From the NCBI GenBank assembly GCA_025809375.1, contig CP099514.1, positions 806,001-870,000 of the forward strand: a stretch of DNA of 64,000 nt. Direction: 5' to 3'. Source of the stretch: Bacillus zhangzhouensis. GTDB lineage: Bacteria > Bacillota > Bacilli > Bacillales > Bacillaceae. The notes beneath the pieces were generated by a model. The model did not search any database. It saw only the letters and a program-made list of their open reading frames with translations, and was not told the DNA's origin. Position numbers and translations under genes: made by a program. Below, in pieces: positions 42,504-51,691 of this stretch. How positions within the stretch are numbered: position 1 is the stretch's first letter; every line of letters starts with the position of its first letter.

Positions 42504-43572
42504 AAGAAACCTCCTTCGGTTGAGACCTCATCGATTGCGTATGTTCAAGAATGGTACGAATCAATTGATGTTCCTTTTCAGGATAAGCTTTTAAAAAAGT
42601 GGTCCGCCCTGGCTTTGATCTGATATTTGATATGAATAGTCTGCCTTCACTTGTATGAAGTAAATCTACTGCGAATTCAAAGCAAGGAGAGTAGGTTTTT
42701 TCTATATAAGCTGGGATTGATGCCTGAATGGATGTAATATCATCTAAAAGGAGCTCCTTGATGTGTGGCTGCAATGTATTTAGATAGTGTTCAAAGCCTA
42801 TCACAGGATCTGATTTTTGTGTATGACTTAAAAGACTATTTTCCGCAGATGATTTTGTGTGAATCCCCATGCGTTTCCATTGATTTTGTGAATCTTTCAT
42901 AAGAAAAATCCTGATTTCATTGAATAAAAGATCTTTTTGATTAATCGTGTTAAAAAATTGAAGGAAATAACGGCCTACATATTTTTTGCACCAGCGCTCA
43001 ATCTCTGATGCGCGAGAAAATGTAATGGTTTGATTGGAACCTAGCTGAACGGTGAATGCTGAATTGCCATCAAAGGATATGAAGTAAGTAGATGCTGGAT
43101 GCTGCTGGGAGAGAGACTGCATTTTACAATAACCGCCAGCCCCGTTCTCTCTTACCATATTGATCAGGTCTGAGGGCTCTTTTAATAATGCGCAGCCAGG
43201 TAAATATGGCTGTAAAGAAGAGAGGAGGCGGAGCTGTTCAAATAGCACCATTTTATTTGAAATGCCGGTATTCAAAAAATCTGTTTTTGGATATTTTTTT
43301 AGCCATTCCATGATGGGTTTTGCTTTTTTAGATTGTGCGTCATGCTGGTAAAGACATCGGTCGTAAATCAAGTCTGGGATTGGAAATTGCGCGTCGGAAA
43401 ACTCTTGGCCATTCGTATATGTTTGGCCTTGTATCAAATTTGAAGCCGGCTTTAAATCAAGTGGTGTGAAACGAACAACCTCTAAACAATAAGAAGGGGC
43501 AGCTTTGGCGAGCTGGCGTGTGAATGCCTCTTCATACTGCGGAGAAAGGGTCACAATACCTAATGTTGTCAT
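42460..43572 (-). CDS. yheC: YheC, YheC/YheD-family ATP-grasp protein (spore coat associated)
   Basis: 370 residues, distant paralogue of YheD: N-terminal LGIVTLSPQYEEAFTRQLA, middle PDLIYDRCLYQHD, and an ATP-grasp-like end FAVDLLHTSEGRLFISNIRSKPGR. ATG 43572 is chosen over one nine codons upstream: homologues start MTTLGIVTLSP and AGAAGG lies before it. First gene of the yheC-yheD pair. Confidence 0.82.
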   Translation of the reverse strand: MTTLGIVTLSPQYEEAFTRQLAKAAPSYCLEVVRFTPLDLKPASNLIQGQTYTNGQEFSDAQFPIPDLIYDRCLYQHDAQSKKAKPIMEWLKKYPKTDFLNTGISNKMVLFEQLRLLSSLQPYLPGCALLKEPSDLINMVRENGAGGYCKMQSLSQQHPASTYFISFDGNSAFTVQLGSNQTITFSRASEIERWCKKYVGRYFLQFFNTINQKDLLFNEIRIFLMKDSQNQWKRMGIHTKSSAENSLLSHTQKSDPVIGFEHYLNTLQPHIKELLLDDITSIQASIPAYIEKTYSPCFEFAVDLLHTSEGRLFISNIRSKPGRTTFLKAYPEKEHQLIRTILEHTQSMRSQPKEVSYEQKSLHHRDTPHK

Positions 43573-43778
43573 TAAAAAACACCTTCTTTTCAACTTCATT
43601 TTTTTACCGTCACAAAAACATTTTTTTATGATTTTACTTAAAGTTTTCGTTCCTTTATCATTACGATAGATCGCTTGACCATATGTCTTGCTTCATGCTT
43701 CATTTGCTTGCGATCTTAACAACAACTATAATACGTATAGATCAAAACAATAAACACCGGGTGTTGTTTGAAAGGTAG

Positions 43779-44921
43779 ATGACGACTTTGAATATATTCA
43801 CAACGTTTATCTTTATGATTGTTATCGGCGCAGTCATAGGAGCAGCGACAAACCATCTTGCAATTAAAATGCTTTTTCGCCCTTATAAGCCATATTATTT
43901 ATTCGGGAAACAGCTTCCATTTACACCGGGGCTTATCCCTAAAAGAAGAGACGAAGTAGCCAAACAGGTTGGTGTCATGGTTATGGAGCATTTGCTTACA
44001 CCAGAAGGTATTCAAAAGCGATTGGAATCATCGGGGGCAAAGCAGGAGATTCTGCGTACAGTCCATCGATATATTGACAAAGGCGCAAATATGGAAATAA
44101 CCGTGTTCTCCCTACTAGAAAAATTCGGCGTCTCAGAGGCTGATGTCAAAGCAGATGAATGGCTCCATCAGTGGTCTGACCAGAAGCTCGCTTCACTGCT
44201 TGAAACATATAACAAGCAAACTTTATCTGAGCTGCTCCCTGTAGAAGTGGAAAACAAAATATCATCAAAAATGCCAGATGCAGCAGATTATATTTTAAAG
44301 AGATGCATTCATTATTTTGAAAGTGATGAAGGCAAAGCCAGGCTTGGCCATATGATTGATGATTTCTTAAAAGAACGGGGAATGCTTGGCAGTATGGTCC
44401 AAATGTTTCTAGGAAATTCAAGCTTAATTGATCGTGTTCATCCTGAAATCATCAAGTTTTTAAGAAACGCAGAAACAAAAAGATTTTTATCAGATTTGCT
44501 TGTTCAAGAATGGGACAAGATGAAACAATTTTCTCTTCATGAGCTTGATGAGAAATGGAATGTGAAGGAACTTATTTTTAGTGTGAAAAACCAATTGCTT
44601 TCTCATTTCTCTACAAAGCTGATATTAGACAAACCAGTTGGAGCATATGTCAGTGCTGTTGCGGATGATCTTAAAACACACTTTGCGCCAGTGTTGATTC
44701 ATAAGGGAATCGGAGCGGCTTCAAATGCTTTAGAGGGTCTGCTCGCAAAGCTGCAATTTGAAGATATCATTCGTGAACAAATTGAGCTTTTCCCGCTTGA
44801 AAAAATGGAAGAGCTTGTAGTCAGCATCTCCAATAAGGAGCTGAAGATGATTACATTTCTAGGTGGTCTTTTAGGCGGGATGATTGGTGCTATCCAGGCT
44901 GTTTTTGTGGCACTATTCTAA
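43779..44921 (+). CDS. yheB: YheB, DUF445 membrane protein
   Basis: 380-residue DUF445 protein: N-terminal membrane helix (about 5-30) followed by the family motif [16 protein letters not shown] and [14 protein letters not shown], a long helical middle, and a C-terminal membrane helix (about 358-379, [20 protein letters not shown]). Function unknown; linked to yheA and to spores in B. subtilis. The start may be the TTG three codons later, which has better spacing to AAAGG. Confidence 0.84.
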   Translation: MTTLNIFTTFIFMIVIGAVIGAATNHLAIKMLFRPYKPYYLFGKQLPFTPGLIPKRRDEVAKQVGVMVMEHLLTPEGIQKRLESSGAKQEILRTVHRYIDKGANMEITVFSLLEKFGVSEADVKADEWLHQWSDQKLASLLETYNKQTLSELLPVEVENKISSKMPDAADYILKRCIHYFESDEGKARLGHMIDDFLKERGMLGSMVQMFLGNSSLIDRVHPEIIKFLRNAETKRFLSDLLVQEWDKMKQFSLHELDEKWNVKELIFSVKNQLLSHFSTKLILDKPVGAYVSAVADDLKTHFAPVLIHKGIGAASNALEGLLAKLQFEDIIREQIELFPLEKMEELVVSISNKELKMITFLGGLLGGMIGAIQAVFVALF

Positions 44922-45042
44922 GACAAGCAGGAGAAATTTTGATGAATTCATTGTATATATGTGAAACGAAAGCCATAGTTTGTTATAGTGGAGTGGTGTC
45001 CGCCGATCATATCGGTGATAACGGATAGGAAGGAGACATAAC

Positions 45043-45399
45043 ATGTCTGTAAATCTTTATGATGTTGCATATGACCTTGAAAAAGCATTGCGTCATAGCG
45101 AAGAATATTCAACTTTAAGAAATCTTTATGATGAGGTAAACGCGGATGAGTCCTCTAAAAGAATGTTTGAGAACTTCCGTGACATTCAAGTAAACCTTCA
45201 ACAAAAACAAATGAATGGTCAAGAGATCACACAAGAAGAAGTGGAGCAAGCTCAAAAAACAGTTGCACTTGTTCAGCAGCACGATAAAATCTCTCAGTTG
45301 ATGGAAGCAGAACAACGTGTGAGTGTTCTTATCGGTGAATTAAATAAAATTATCATGAAGCCACTTGAAGAGCTTTATGGGAATCCAGAAGAAAACTAA
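45043..45399 (+). CDS. yheA: YheA, YlbF/YmcA family
   Basis: 118-residue all-helical protein of the YlbF/YmcA family, members of which join the Y-complex that aids RNase Y; the role of YheA itself is not known. Family text: YDVAYDLEKALRHSEEY, FRDIQVNLQQKQMNGQEIT. AAGGAG 8 nt before ATG; own terminator follows. Confidence 0.87.
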   Translation: MSVNLYDVAYDLEKALRHSEEYSTLRNLYDEVNADESSKRMFENFRDIQVNLQQKQMNGQEITQEEVEQAQKTVALVQQHDKISQLMEAEQRVSVLIGELNKIIMKPLEELYGNPEEN

Positions 45400-45400
45400 T

Positions 45401-45427
45401 GGAAAGGGCGGTCATTCGCCCTTTTTA
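45401..45427 (+). terminator. Terminator of yheA
   Basis: AAAGGGCG / CGCCCTTT then T5. Confidence 0.85.
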
Positions 45428-45464
45428 GTTTTATCTTTCTCCTCAAATATCTTTTAAAAAAAGG

Positions 45465-45493
45465 TTGTCCAAGCGCATAAATTCTGCGATAAT
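45465..45493 (+). promoter_or_regulatory. Sigma-A-like promoter of the RNA candidate
   Basis: TTGTCC (45465-45470), 17 nt, GATAAT (45488-45493). A cre-like palindrome TTGAAAGTGCTTTCAA (45501-45516) sits at the expected start of transcription. Confidence 0.6.
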
Positions 45494-45499
45494 ACTTGT

Positions 45500-45738
45500 A
45501 TTGAAAGTGCTTTCAAAAAGGTGCTCTCAAGGAACCATTGGGTGCGTTTCACTTTGGATTTATGGTCGTGAGCCAAACGAGAGAGAAGCGCTTCTGGGAG
45601 AAACGCAAAGCATAAGGGGATTTGATATAAGCTATGCTTTGGTGTGTGAAAGATAAGGGGATCATGGGGAGCTTCATTACGCCATTGTAACGCATCCAAA
45701 CCATACATAAAAAAAAGCCTAGGGGTAGGCTTTTTTTA
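45500..45738 (+). ncRNA. Candidate structured non-coding RNA between yheA and yhaX
   Basis: About 240 nt bounded by a promoter and a strong terminator, without a convincing ORF. Helices seen: TGCGTTTC (45543-45550) with GAAACGCA (45600-45607), enclosing TTTGG/CCAAA (45553/45573) and the AGAAGCGCTTCT palindrome; AAAGCATA (45607-45614) with TATGCTTT (45633-45640); CTCTC (45524) may pair with GAGAG (45580). Not a class I recognise (not T-box, 6S, SAM, or SRP). It could be a trans-acting RNA or a terminated leader of yhaX. Confidence 0.5.
45712..45738 (+). terminator. Terminator of the RNA candidate
   Basis: AAAGCCTA / TAGGCTTT with GGGG loop, then T-rich tract. Bases 45739-45844 before yhaX hold no clear further signal. 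Confidence 0.85.
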
Positions 45739-45844
45739 TTTATCCATCATTCATAACTGGGGCTCTTTCAACTGCATGTTCTAAAGCGCCAAACTAGGGC
45801 ATATCCTCATCATAAGTACAGTCATCAAGAAGGGGGATGCCTCA

Positions 45845-46711
45845 GTGTCAAAAAAAATACTTGCACTCAATATAGATGGGACGTTACTTCGTTCCAATGG
45901 GAAAATTCATTCCGCTACAAAAGAAGCTGTGGAATATGTAAAGAAAAAAGGGGTTTACGTGACGATTGTCACCAACCGGCATTTTCGTTCCGCTCAAAAA
46001 ATAGCCAAGGCGTTGAAGATTCCAACTTCAACCCTTGTGACGCATAGTGGTGCATTTATCGCCGATAAACTCGATAAGCCGCTTCATGTGAAGAAATTAA
46101 CGGAAGAAAAAACATTTAATCTTGTGCAAATCCTTGAAAGCTTCGATTGTAATGTCCGCTTGCTGCATGAAAAATTCTCGATCGGCAACCGGAAAAAAAC
46201 GCAGTCTCAGCTGATGGGGAAGGCGTTCATTCATCCGTCTGATCCAATTTTCTATCCCGTACAATTTGTTGAATCGTTAAGTGATATGCTGATGGATGAA
46301 CCGGTCAGTACACCAGTAATTGAAGTATATTCGACCGCGGATCTTCAGCCTGAGATTCACAGGACCATTCAACAAGCATTCCCATCTGTTGACCTTATTA
46401 GGATCAGTGATGAGAAAATGAATATTGTATGCAAAGGGGTTTCGAAAGAAGCGGGACTTTCTCTTTTAACCTCTGCACTCGGTTTTACTTTAGAAGATAC
46501 GGTCGTCATTGGACATGGAACAGATGACATTCCAATGCTTGAATTGGCTGGTTTAGGTGTTGCTATGGGAAATGCCCCCAATGATGTCAAGCGTAAAGCC
46601 GATTGGGTGACGCGTTCGCATGATGAACAGGGTGTCGCTTATATGATCAAAGAATACTTTAGAATGCAGCAAAGAGAAGGGTTTTTACATCAATTCGATA
46701 TTAAGAGATAA
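45845..46711 (+). CDS. yhaX: HAD-family (Cof-type) hydrolase YhaX
   Basis: 288-residue HAD phosphatase of the Cof type. Motif I is ALNIDGTLL: the nucleophile Asp of the usual DxDGTL is replaced by Asn at the first place (LNIDGT), which would weaken catalysis unless the alignment differs. Motif II VTNRH, motif III Lys in SKEAGLSLL, motif IV VIGHGTDDIPML. GTG start with AAGGGGGA upstream. SigE-dependent in B. subtilis. Confidence 0.83.
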   Translation: MSKKILALNIDGTLLRSNGKIHSATKEAVEYVKKKGVYVTIVTNRHFRSAQKIAKALKIPTSTLVTHSGAFIADKLDKPLHVKKLTEEKTFNLVQILESFDCNVRLLHEKFSIGNRKKTQSQLMGKAFIHPSDPIFYPVQFVESLSDMLMDEPVSTPVIEVYSTADLQPEIHRTIQQAFPSVDLIRISDEKMNIVCKGVSKEAGLSLLTSALGFTLEDTVVIGHGTDDIPMLELAGLGVAMGNAPNDVKRKADWVTRSHDEQGVAYMIKEYFRMQQREGFLHQFDIKR

Positions 46712-46821
46712 TACAGTGAGGGTCCTGTCAATCAAGCAATGACGGGGCCTTCGTCTGTTCCCTTCATTGCTTTTCCTACATGAATTTTGTAAAATGAAAC
46801 AAGTTTGAAGATAAAGGTGAT

Positions 46822-48324
46822 ATGATGCGAATTTTAATTAAAGGGCTGTCAGATGAACGATTTCATCGACCGCTTGTCAATATAGCCAATTTATTTGAAG
46901 AAGATAGTGAAGTCATGTTTGATGCAAGTGATTTGGATGATGAGTTGGTCATGGTATTTAGCTGGAAGGAAGAAAATGGCATAGTGGAAGCATGTGGCCA
47001 TATCGATGGATCAGACATCACCAGTCGTTTTTCGCGTGATGTCCCAGAGAGATTGAACGATAAGGAGCGCTGGAAGCAAATCAAAAACACCGTGCTGTCT
47101 GTTTATTTACACTTGCTTCAGGAGCACACAGGAATGACACAAAAGTGGGGGATCCTCACAGGAATACGTCCTACGAAATTGCTTCATAAGATGCTGAGAG
47201 AAGGCATGTCAAAGGAAGATGCGCATGAGGCATTAAAGCGTGATTATTTGATTCATGATGAAAAAATCAATTTGATGCAGGAGATTGTCGACCGTCAGCT
47301 TCAAGCCATTCCAGATCTGTATGATCTTCAGCAGGAAGTGAGTATTTATATTGGCATTCCTTTCTGCCCCACAAAATGTGCTTATTGCACGTTCCCTGCT
47401 TACGCGATTAAAGGACAAGCTGGTAGAGTGGGAACGTTTTTGTTTGGTCTGCATTATGAGATGCAAAAAATGGGCGCATGGCTAAAAGAGCACGGGATCA
47501 AAGTGACGACCGTTTACTTTGGCGGAGGCACACCAACGAGCATCACAGCGGAAGAGATGGATTTGCTGTATGAAGAAATGTACCGCTCGTTCCCTGATGT
47601 GAAGCATATACGGGAGGTGACTGTCGAAGCAGGGCGTCCTGATACGATTACACCTGATAAGCTAGAGGTGCTAAACCGCTACAATATTGACCGGATTAGC
47701 ATCAATCCGCAATCGTATGAGAATGAAACACTAAAGGCTATTGGCCGGCATCATAGTGTGGAAGAAACGATTGAAAAGTATCATTTATCAAGACAGTACG
47801 GCATGAATAATATCAATATGGATTTAATTATTGGATTGCCGGGAGAAGGACTCAAAGAATTCCAGCACTCTTTGCAGCAGACGGAGGAACTCAAGCCTGA
47901 ATCTTTAACTGTGCATACACTTTCCTTTAAAAGAGCATCTGAAATGACGCGCAATAAGGAAAAATATCAAGTAGCAGACCGAGAAGAAATCACACGTATG
48001 ATGGATGAAGCGGTCACTTGGACAAAAGCACATCATTATCACCCGTATTATTTATATAGACAAAAAAATATTTTGGGAAATCTCGAAAATGTCGGGTATT
48101 CATTAGATGGACAGGAAAGCTTGTATAATATCATTATCATGGAAGAAGTACAGACAATCATTGGCATTGGGTGCGGTGCAGCAAGTAAATTCATTGATCC
48201 GCGGTCAGGGAAAATTACGCAGTATGCCAATCCAAAAGATCCAAAAACGTATAATGACCGCTATGAACACTATACAGAAGAGAAAATTAAATTCCTTGAA
48301 TCATTATTTGTTTCTCATGTTTAA
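46822..48324 (+). CDS. hemZ: Radical SAM protein HemZ (coproporphyrinogen dehydrogenase-like)
   Basis: 500 residues: a non-catalytic N-terminal third, then a radical SAM barrel with the iron-sulphur motif CPTKCAYC (about 183-190) and GGGTPTS. HemZ is named for a role in anaerobic coproporphyrinogen III oxidation. AAGGTGAT before the tandem ATGs. Own terminator follows. Equivalent gene at the same place in B. subtilis. Confidence 0.9.
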   Translation: MMRILIKGLSDERFHRPLVNIANLFEEDSEVMFDASDLDDELVMVFSWKEENGIVEACGHIDGSDITSRFSRDVPERLNDKERWKQIKNTVLSVYLHLLQEHTGMTQKWGILTGIRPTKLLHKMLREGMSKEDAHEALKRDYLIHDEKINLMQEIVDRQLQAIPDLYDLQQEVSIYIGIPFCPTKCAYCTFPAYAIKGQAGRVGTFLFGLHYEMQKMGAWLKEHGIKVTTVYFGGGTPTSITAEEMDLLYEEMYRSFPDVKHIREVTVEAGRPDTITPDKLEVLNRYNIDRISINPQSYENETLKAIGRHHSVEETIEKYHLSRQYGMNNINMDLIIGLPGEGLKEFQHSLQQTEELKPESLTVHTLSFKRASEMTRNKEKYQVADREEITRMMDEAVTWTKAHHYHPYYLYRQKNILGNLENVGYSLDGQESLYNIIIMEEVQTIIGIGCGAASKFIDPRSGKITQYANPKDPKTYNDRYEHYTEEKIKFLESLFVSHV

Positions 48325-48350
48325 ACACTGCGATGACGCAGTGTTTTTTC
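48322..48350 (+). terminator. Terminator of hemZ
   Basis: AACACTGCG / CGCAGTGTT, ATGA loop, T6. Confidence 0.88.
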
Positions 48351-48442
48351 ATTTGTAAAAGGGGATATAAGTGATAAAAAGTTAAAGCAGGTGTACATAT
48401 ATGATGAAAGAAAGAAGCATAGCAGCAATTTGAATCAGACCT

Positions 48443-48473
48443 AAAAAAGGGCCCAAGCATAGGGCCCTTTTTC
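48443..48473 (-). terminator. Terminator of khtSTU
   Basis: AAAAAGGGCCC / GGGCCCTTTTT around a 7-nt loop directly after the khtU stop; symmetric, so it could work both ways. Confidence 0.85.
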
Positions 48474-48474
48474 A

Positions 48475-49698
48475 TTAGATCGTCGTTTCTTTTTTTACTT
48501 TTGGTTTTTCAGGTTTCCATTTGAAGATGTTGTTTAATATTTGATAAATTTTTTTCGATTCTTTCGTTACGAGCGGTCCTAAAATCGCAAGGATTAAGAC
48601 ATACAATGCAGCAAACGGCTTCAATGTAGCGGCAAGTCCGCCCGCAATGCCAAGCTCGGCTACAATGATTGAAAACTCCCCTCTTGATACGATGGTTAAT
48701 CCAATATTAGAAGAGGCTTTATGAGAAAATCCAGCTCTCCGTCCAGCGAACATTCCGGCAGTGAAGTTCCCAATTAAGGTAAGAATCACAGCGCCGATCG
48801 CAAGCCAGAAGGCATCACCCAGTGTAAATGGATCGATACTGAGCCCAAAGCTGAAAAAGAACAACGCTCCAAAGAAATCTCTAAAAGGAACCACGAGATG
48901 CTCGATGCGGTCAGAGTGCTCTGTTTCTGAGAAAACAAGACCAAGTAAGAGAGCCCCAATAGCCTCTGCTACATGAATCGTTTCTGAGAAACCAGCGACA
49001 AAGAACAATGCCGCAAAAATCACAATGATGAACACTTCGTTCGAACGGATATCAAACAACTTGTTTAATCGTTTTGGCAGCTTCCGTGCAATGATAAAGA
49101 AAAGCATCATATAACCAAAAGCGATTAAAATAGATAATAAGGCACCGCCAACAGTAGTGGCATCTCCAAGGACAAGACCTGATACGACGGATAAATAAAC
49201 GGCGAGGAAAATATCCTCAAACATAATAATTCCTAGAATTAACTCTGTTTCAGGATTTGCCGTCCGTTTCAAATCGACAAGGACTTTGGCCACAATGGCG
49301 CTGGATGAAATGGTGATAACCCCTGCCATAATGAGAATCTCAAGGAAGCCAAGCCCTGTGATAAAACCGTAGAGCAGTCCTAAGCTGAAGTTGATCAAAA
49401 TATAAATAGATCCGCCGACTGCTATGGATTTGCCCGATTTAATGAGCTTTCCGACAGAGAACTCAAGTCCAAGATAGAAAAGAAGGAACAGGACGCCCAT
49501 TCTGCCAAAAAACGAAATAATCTCCGTACTTTCGATAAATTTCAAATCAATGATCCCGATGGTTGGAGCATGCGGACCAACAATCATTCCGAGGACAATG
49601 AGAAAAGGGATGATAGAAAATTTAATTTTATTGGCGATTAAGCTGGCGATGGCGATAAGAATAAGCGCCGTCCCAACTTCAAAGACTAAATGATCCAT
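48475..49698 (-). CDS. khtU: K+/H+ antiporter subunit KhtU
   Basis: 407-residue CPA2-type cation/proton antiporter with about 12 membrane helices; N-terminal half GMIVGPHAPTIGI, middle VLFLLFYLGLEFSVGKL, ion-site region ITISSSAIVAKVL. Exports potassium when cytoplasmic pH or methylglyoxal rises. No cytoplasmic RCK domain of its own; KhtT supplies it. Three bases after khtT. Confidence 0.9.
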   Translation of the reverse strand: MDHLVFEVGTALILIAIASLIANKIKFSIIPFLIVLGMIVGPHAPTIGIIDLKFIESTEIISFFGRMGVLFLLFYLGLEFSVGKLIKSGKSIAVGGSIYILINFSLGLLYGFITGLGFLEILIMAGVITISSSAIVAKVLVDLKRTANPETELILGIIMFEDIFLAVYLSVVSGLVLGDATTVGGALLSILIAFGYMMLFFIIARKLPKRLNKLFDIRSNEVFIIVIFAALFFVAGFSETIHVAEAIGALLLGLVFSETEHSDRIEHLVVPFRDFFGALFFFSFGLSIDPFTLGDAFWLAIGAVILTLIGNFTAGMFAGRRAGFSHKASSNIGLTIVSRGEFSIIVAELGIAGGLAATLKPFAALYVLILAILGPLVTKESKKIYQILNNIFKWKPEKPKVKKETTI

Positions 49699-49701
49699 TC
49701 A

Positions 49702-50199
49702 TCACTCTCCCCCTCTAGAAAGAAAATCGCGTACCAATCGCTTCAAGTGTTTTCTTTCGCCCGAAATGACCATCGTATCATTTGCTTGAATAATCGAATC
49801 GGCACCAGGGTTGAGTAATTTTTCATTTGTATGTTTAATGATCGCAATCACGGTGACTTCATAATTTTGTCTCACATCTAAATCACCAAGTGTATGTCCA
49901 ACCGCTTTTGCGCCTTTTTCCACCTTAAACCATTCAATGATCAAGTCATTGAAGGCCATTTCAATGGTTTCTAGTGCCTGTGGTTTATACACCATACCGC
50001 CAATGATAGCAGCGATTTGCCGGGATTCAGCATCATCGAGTGAAATGGTAGACAGCACTTCATCTGGATCATCATCGTCAAAACGATAAATTTCCCGTCT
50101 GCCGTCATCATGAATCACAATCGTCATCTTTTCTCTATTTCTCGTTTCAATTTCAAATTTCTTTCCGATCCCAGGAAGATCATTTTCTTTAATGTTCAT
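49702..50199 (-). CDS. khtT: KhtT, RCK-type regulatory subunit of the antiporter
   Basis: 165 residues: an N-terminal domain (LPGIGKKFEIETRNREKMT) and a C-terminal RCK_C domain (about 85-160, GDLDVRQNYEVTVIAIIKH, GADSIIQANDTMVISGE). Known KhtT binds cyclic di-AMP at RCK_C to activate KhtU. ATG 50199 chosen over an upstream open stretch because GGAGGG lies 6 nt before it. Confidence 0.9.
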   Translation of the reverse strand: MNIKENDLPGIGKKFEIETRNREKMTIVIHDDGRREIYRFDDDDPDEVLSTISLDDAESRQIAAIIGGMVYKPQALETIEMAFNDLIIEWFKVEKGAKAVGHTLGDLDVRQNYEVTVIAIIKHTNEKLLNPGADSIIQANDTMVISGERKHLKRLVRDFLSRGGE

Positions 50200-50257
50200 T
50201 TTATCCCTCCGAATTTGATAGGCTGTGTTTTCTTTTATAAAGACGGAAAAAAATGAA

Positions 50258-50584
50258 TCAATAGAGGTAATTAGATTGATACATAACGGGGATCGCACAC
50301 TTCATTTCCAAAAAACATAGATCAATGGATAATGCAGCGGATGGGGCAGACTTTGACAGAAAAGCTTTAGATTCCGCCATCGATAATCTGTCCTTCAACA
50401 GAATGGATGAAGCATGTTTTGTTGAAAATGAAGGTGTCTTCACAGCATTGATTTCTTCATCATAGATGGATGGAGAAATAAGGCTAGGTGTGCTCGCTTC
50501 TGCTTGTGAAGCAAAAACGACATTTGAAAAAGGAGAAAACATGACGATGAAGCTAACCAATATTATGATGGAACATCTTATCAA
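50258..50584 (-). CDS. khtS: KhtS-like secreted modulator of the antiporter
   Basis: 108 residues with a signal peptide or anchor (about 1-24, ending VVFAS). The rest is polar and weakly conserved; named KhtS by being first in the khtS-khtT-khtU order. AAAGGAGGATG site before the ATG. In B. subtilis KhtS modulates KhtTU. Confidence 0.65.
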   Translation of the reverse strand: MIRCSIIILVSFIVMFSPFSNVVFASQAEASTPSLISPSIYDEEINAVKTPSFSTKHASSILLKDRLSMAESKAFLSKSAPSAALSIDLCFLEMKCAIPVMYQSNYLY

Positions 50585-50764
50585 TCATCATCCTCCTTTC
50601 AACATGATTTTCTTTCTTTTTTTACTATATAAAAATATATTTCTTGTTTCAACCATTATGCTTATTTTAGTATCAATTGATCTTGAAATTTTTCACTTAG
50701 AGAAAAAGGATTTACTTGATGGAAATGGAAGTAAGTTACGAGCTGTTAAAAGAAAAGGGGATGG

Positions 50765-51526
50765 ATGATGACATATATCAATTGTCAGTTAGACGGGGAT
50801 GTTTTTGAAATCGTTTTCAATAGGCCGGGAGCTTATAATTCGTTTCATGTGGACATGTTTGCTGAATTCAAAGAAGCATGTGATGCAGCGGAGGAAAGCA
50901 GTGCAAAAGTCGTTGTCATCAAGGGAGCGGGAAAAGGGTTTTCAGCAGGCGGAGATATTGGGATGCTGGTTAAGCAGGAAAGTGAAGAAGATTTTCATCG
51001 TGTGATGGATTTGATCGAGGGAATTACACTTTCTCTAGCTAGGATGAAAAAAGTGACGATTGCGCTTGTCCACGGGTCAGCAGCAGGCCTCGCTTTGAGC
51101 TTTGCCCTAAGCTGTGACTACTTGTTTATGCATCAGGATGCAAAACTCGCCATGAATTTTAATGGAGTAGGATTAATTCCAGATGGCGGGGGGCATTTTT
51201 TCCTCACAAAAAGAGTGAGTGAGCAAACCGCCAAACAATTAATTTGGAGCGGACAAAAGCTGCCGGCTGAAGAAGCGTTAAAGCTGCGTCTTGCTGACGG
51301 GGTGTTTCAGGATGAGGTCGATACGTACCAAAAAATGTGTATGAAGCCGTTTATGAACATGCCGCTTCAAGCCTTTATCGAAACAAAGATGATCTATTTT
51401 CAGCAGTCAGAATCAAAGCTCTTAGCAGTTCTTCAAAAAGAGAGAGCAGCACAGGCAAGACTGAGAAAAAGTCATGATCATAAGGAAGGTATACAGGCTT
51501 TTTTAGAAAAAAGACACAGCGTGTAG
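50765..51526 (+). CDS. yhaR: Enoyl-CoA hydratase/isomerase family protein YhaR, C-terminus altered by an element
   Basis: 253-residue crotonase-fold protein; CoA-binding GFSAGGDIGML and oxyanion-hole VHGSAAGLALSFALS. The general-acid Glu positions of true hydratases are not obvious, so function is open. The last residues FLEKRHSV end at a TAG supplied by the dispersed element at 51517. Beyond the element the sequence repeats and continues as AFLEKRQPFFQKA then stop, evidently the original C-terminus. The loss is about ten residues and probably tolerated. Confidence 0.85.
   Translation: MMTYINCQLDGDVFEIVFNRPGAYNSFHVDMFAEFKEACDAAEESSAKVVVIKGAGKGFSAGGDIGMLVKQESEEDFHRVMDLIEGITLSLARMKKVTIALVHGSAAGLALSFALSCDYLFMHQDAKLAMNFNGVGLIPDGGGHFFLTKRVSEQTAKQLIWSGQKLPAEEALKLRLADGVFQDEVDTYQKMCMKPFMNMPLQAFIETKMIYFQQSESKLLAVLQKERAAQARLRKSHDHKEGIQAFLEKRHSV
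51495..51516. repeat. Left 22-bp direct repeat flanking the element in yhaR
   Basis: Begins AGGCTTTTTT and ends AAAAAAGACA; identical over 22 bp to 51692-51713. It touches the first base of the element (51517). Confidence 0.9.
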
Positions 51527-51691
51527 ACAAACCCTCGCATTCGGTGTCAGTCCTGCGCACTGGTGCTCACGAATGTCAAATTCGCTCCGCGCCAGTGCTC
51601 GTCCTTCCTAGACTGCAAAGGTTTTCTATCACGCTGAAAAGAAGACAAAGGGCTAAAATCAACATCATTTTAGCCCTTTGTCAACAATCTG
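51517..51691. repeat. Dispersed palindromic element, full copy 3, inside the 3' end of yhaR
   Basis: 175 bp. Left end CAGCGTGTAGACAAA and inverted right end CAGATTGTTGACAAA agree at 12 of 15 positions. It includes the inner arms CAGCGTG / CACGCTG, a 35-bp internal partial duplication around GCGCACTGGTGCTC / GCGCCAGTGCTC, and the terminator-like hairpin at the right end. It is bounded exactly by 22-bp direct repeats. Confidence 0.88.

Noticed and set aside
41145..43572. yheC/yheD as a peptide-ligase biosynthetic cluster (ATP-grasp natural product)
   Set aside because: They are the widespread YheC/YheD spore-coat family at their normal locus, with no precursor peptide or tailoring genes around.
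45465..45656. 63-codon frame inside the RNA candidate
   Set aside because: No ribosome site, start within the promoter -35, and unlikely composition; the RNA helices explain the sequence better.
50466..50768. Rightward 100-codon open frame upstream of yhaR
   Set aside because: It lies opposite khtS and its promoter region, has no ribosome site, and its protein is low-complexity hydrophobic; taken as a shadow.
51517..51691. CRISPR-like or tandem repeat array
   Set aside because: Copies are single, dispersed and palindromic, without regular spacers.
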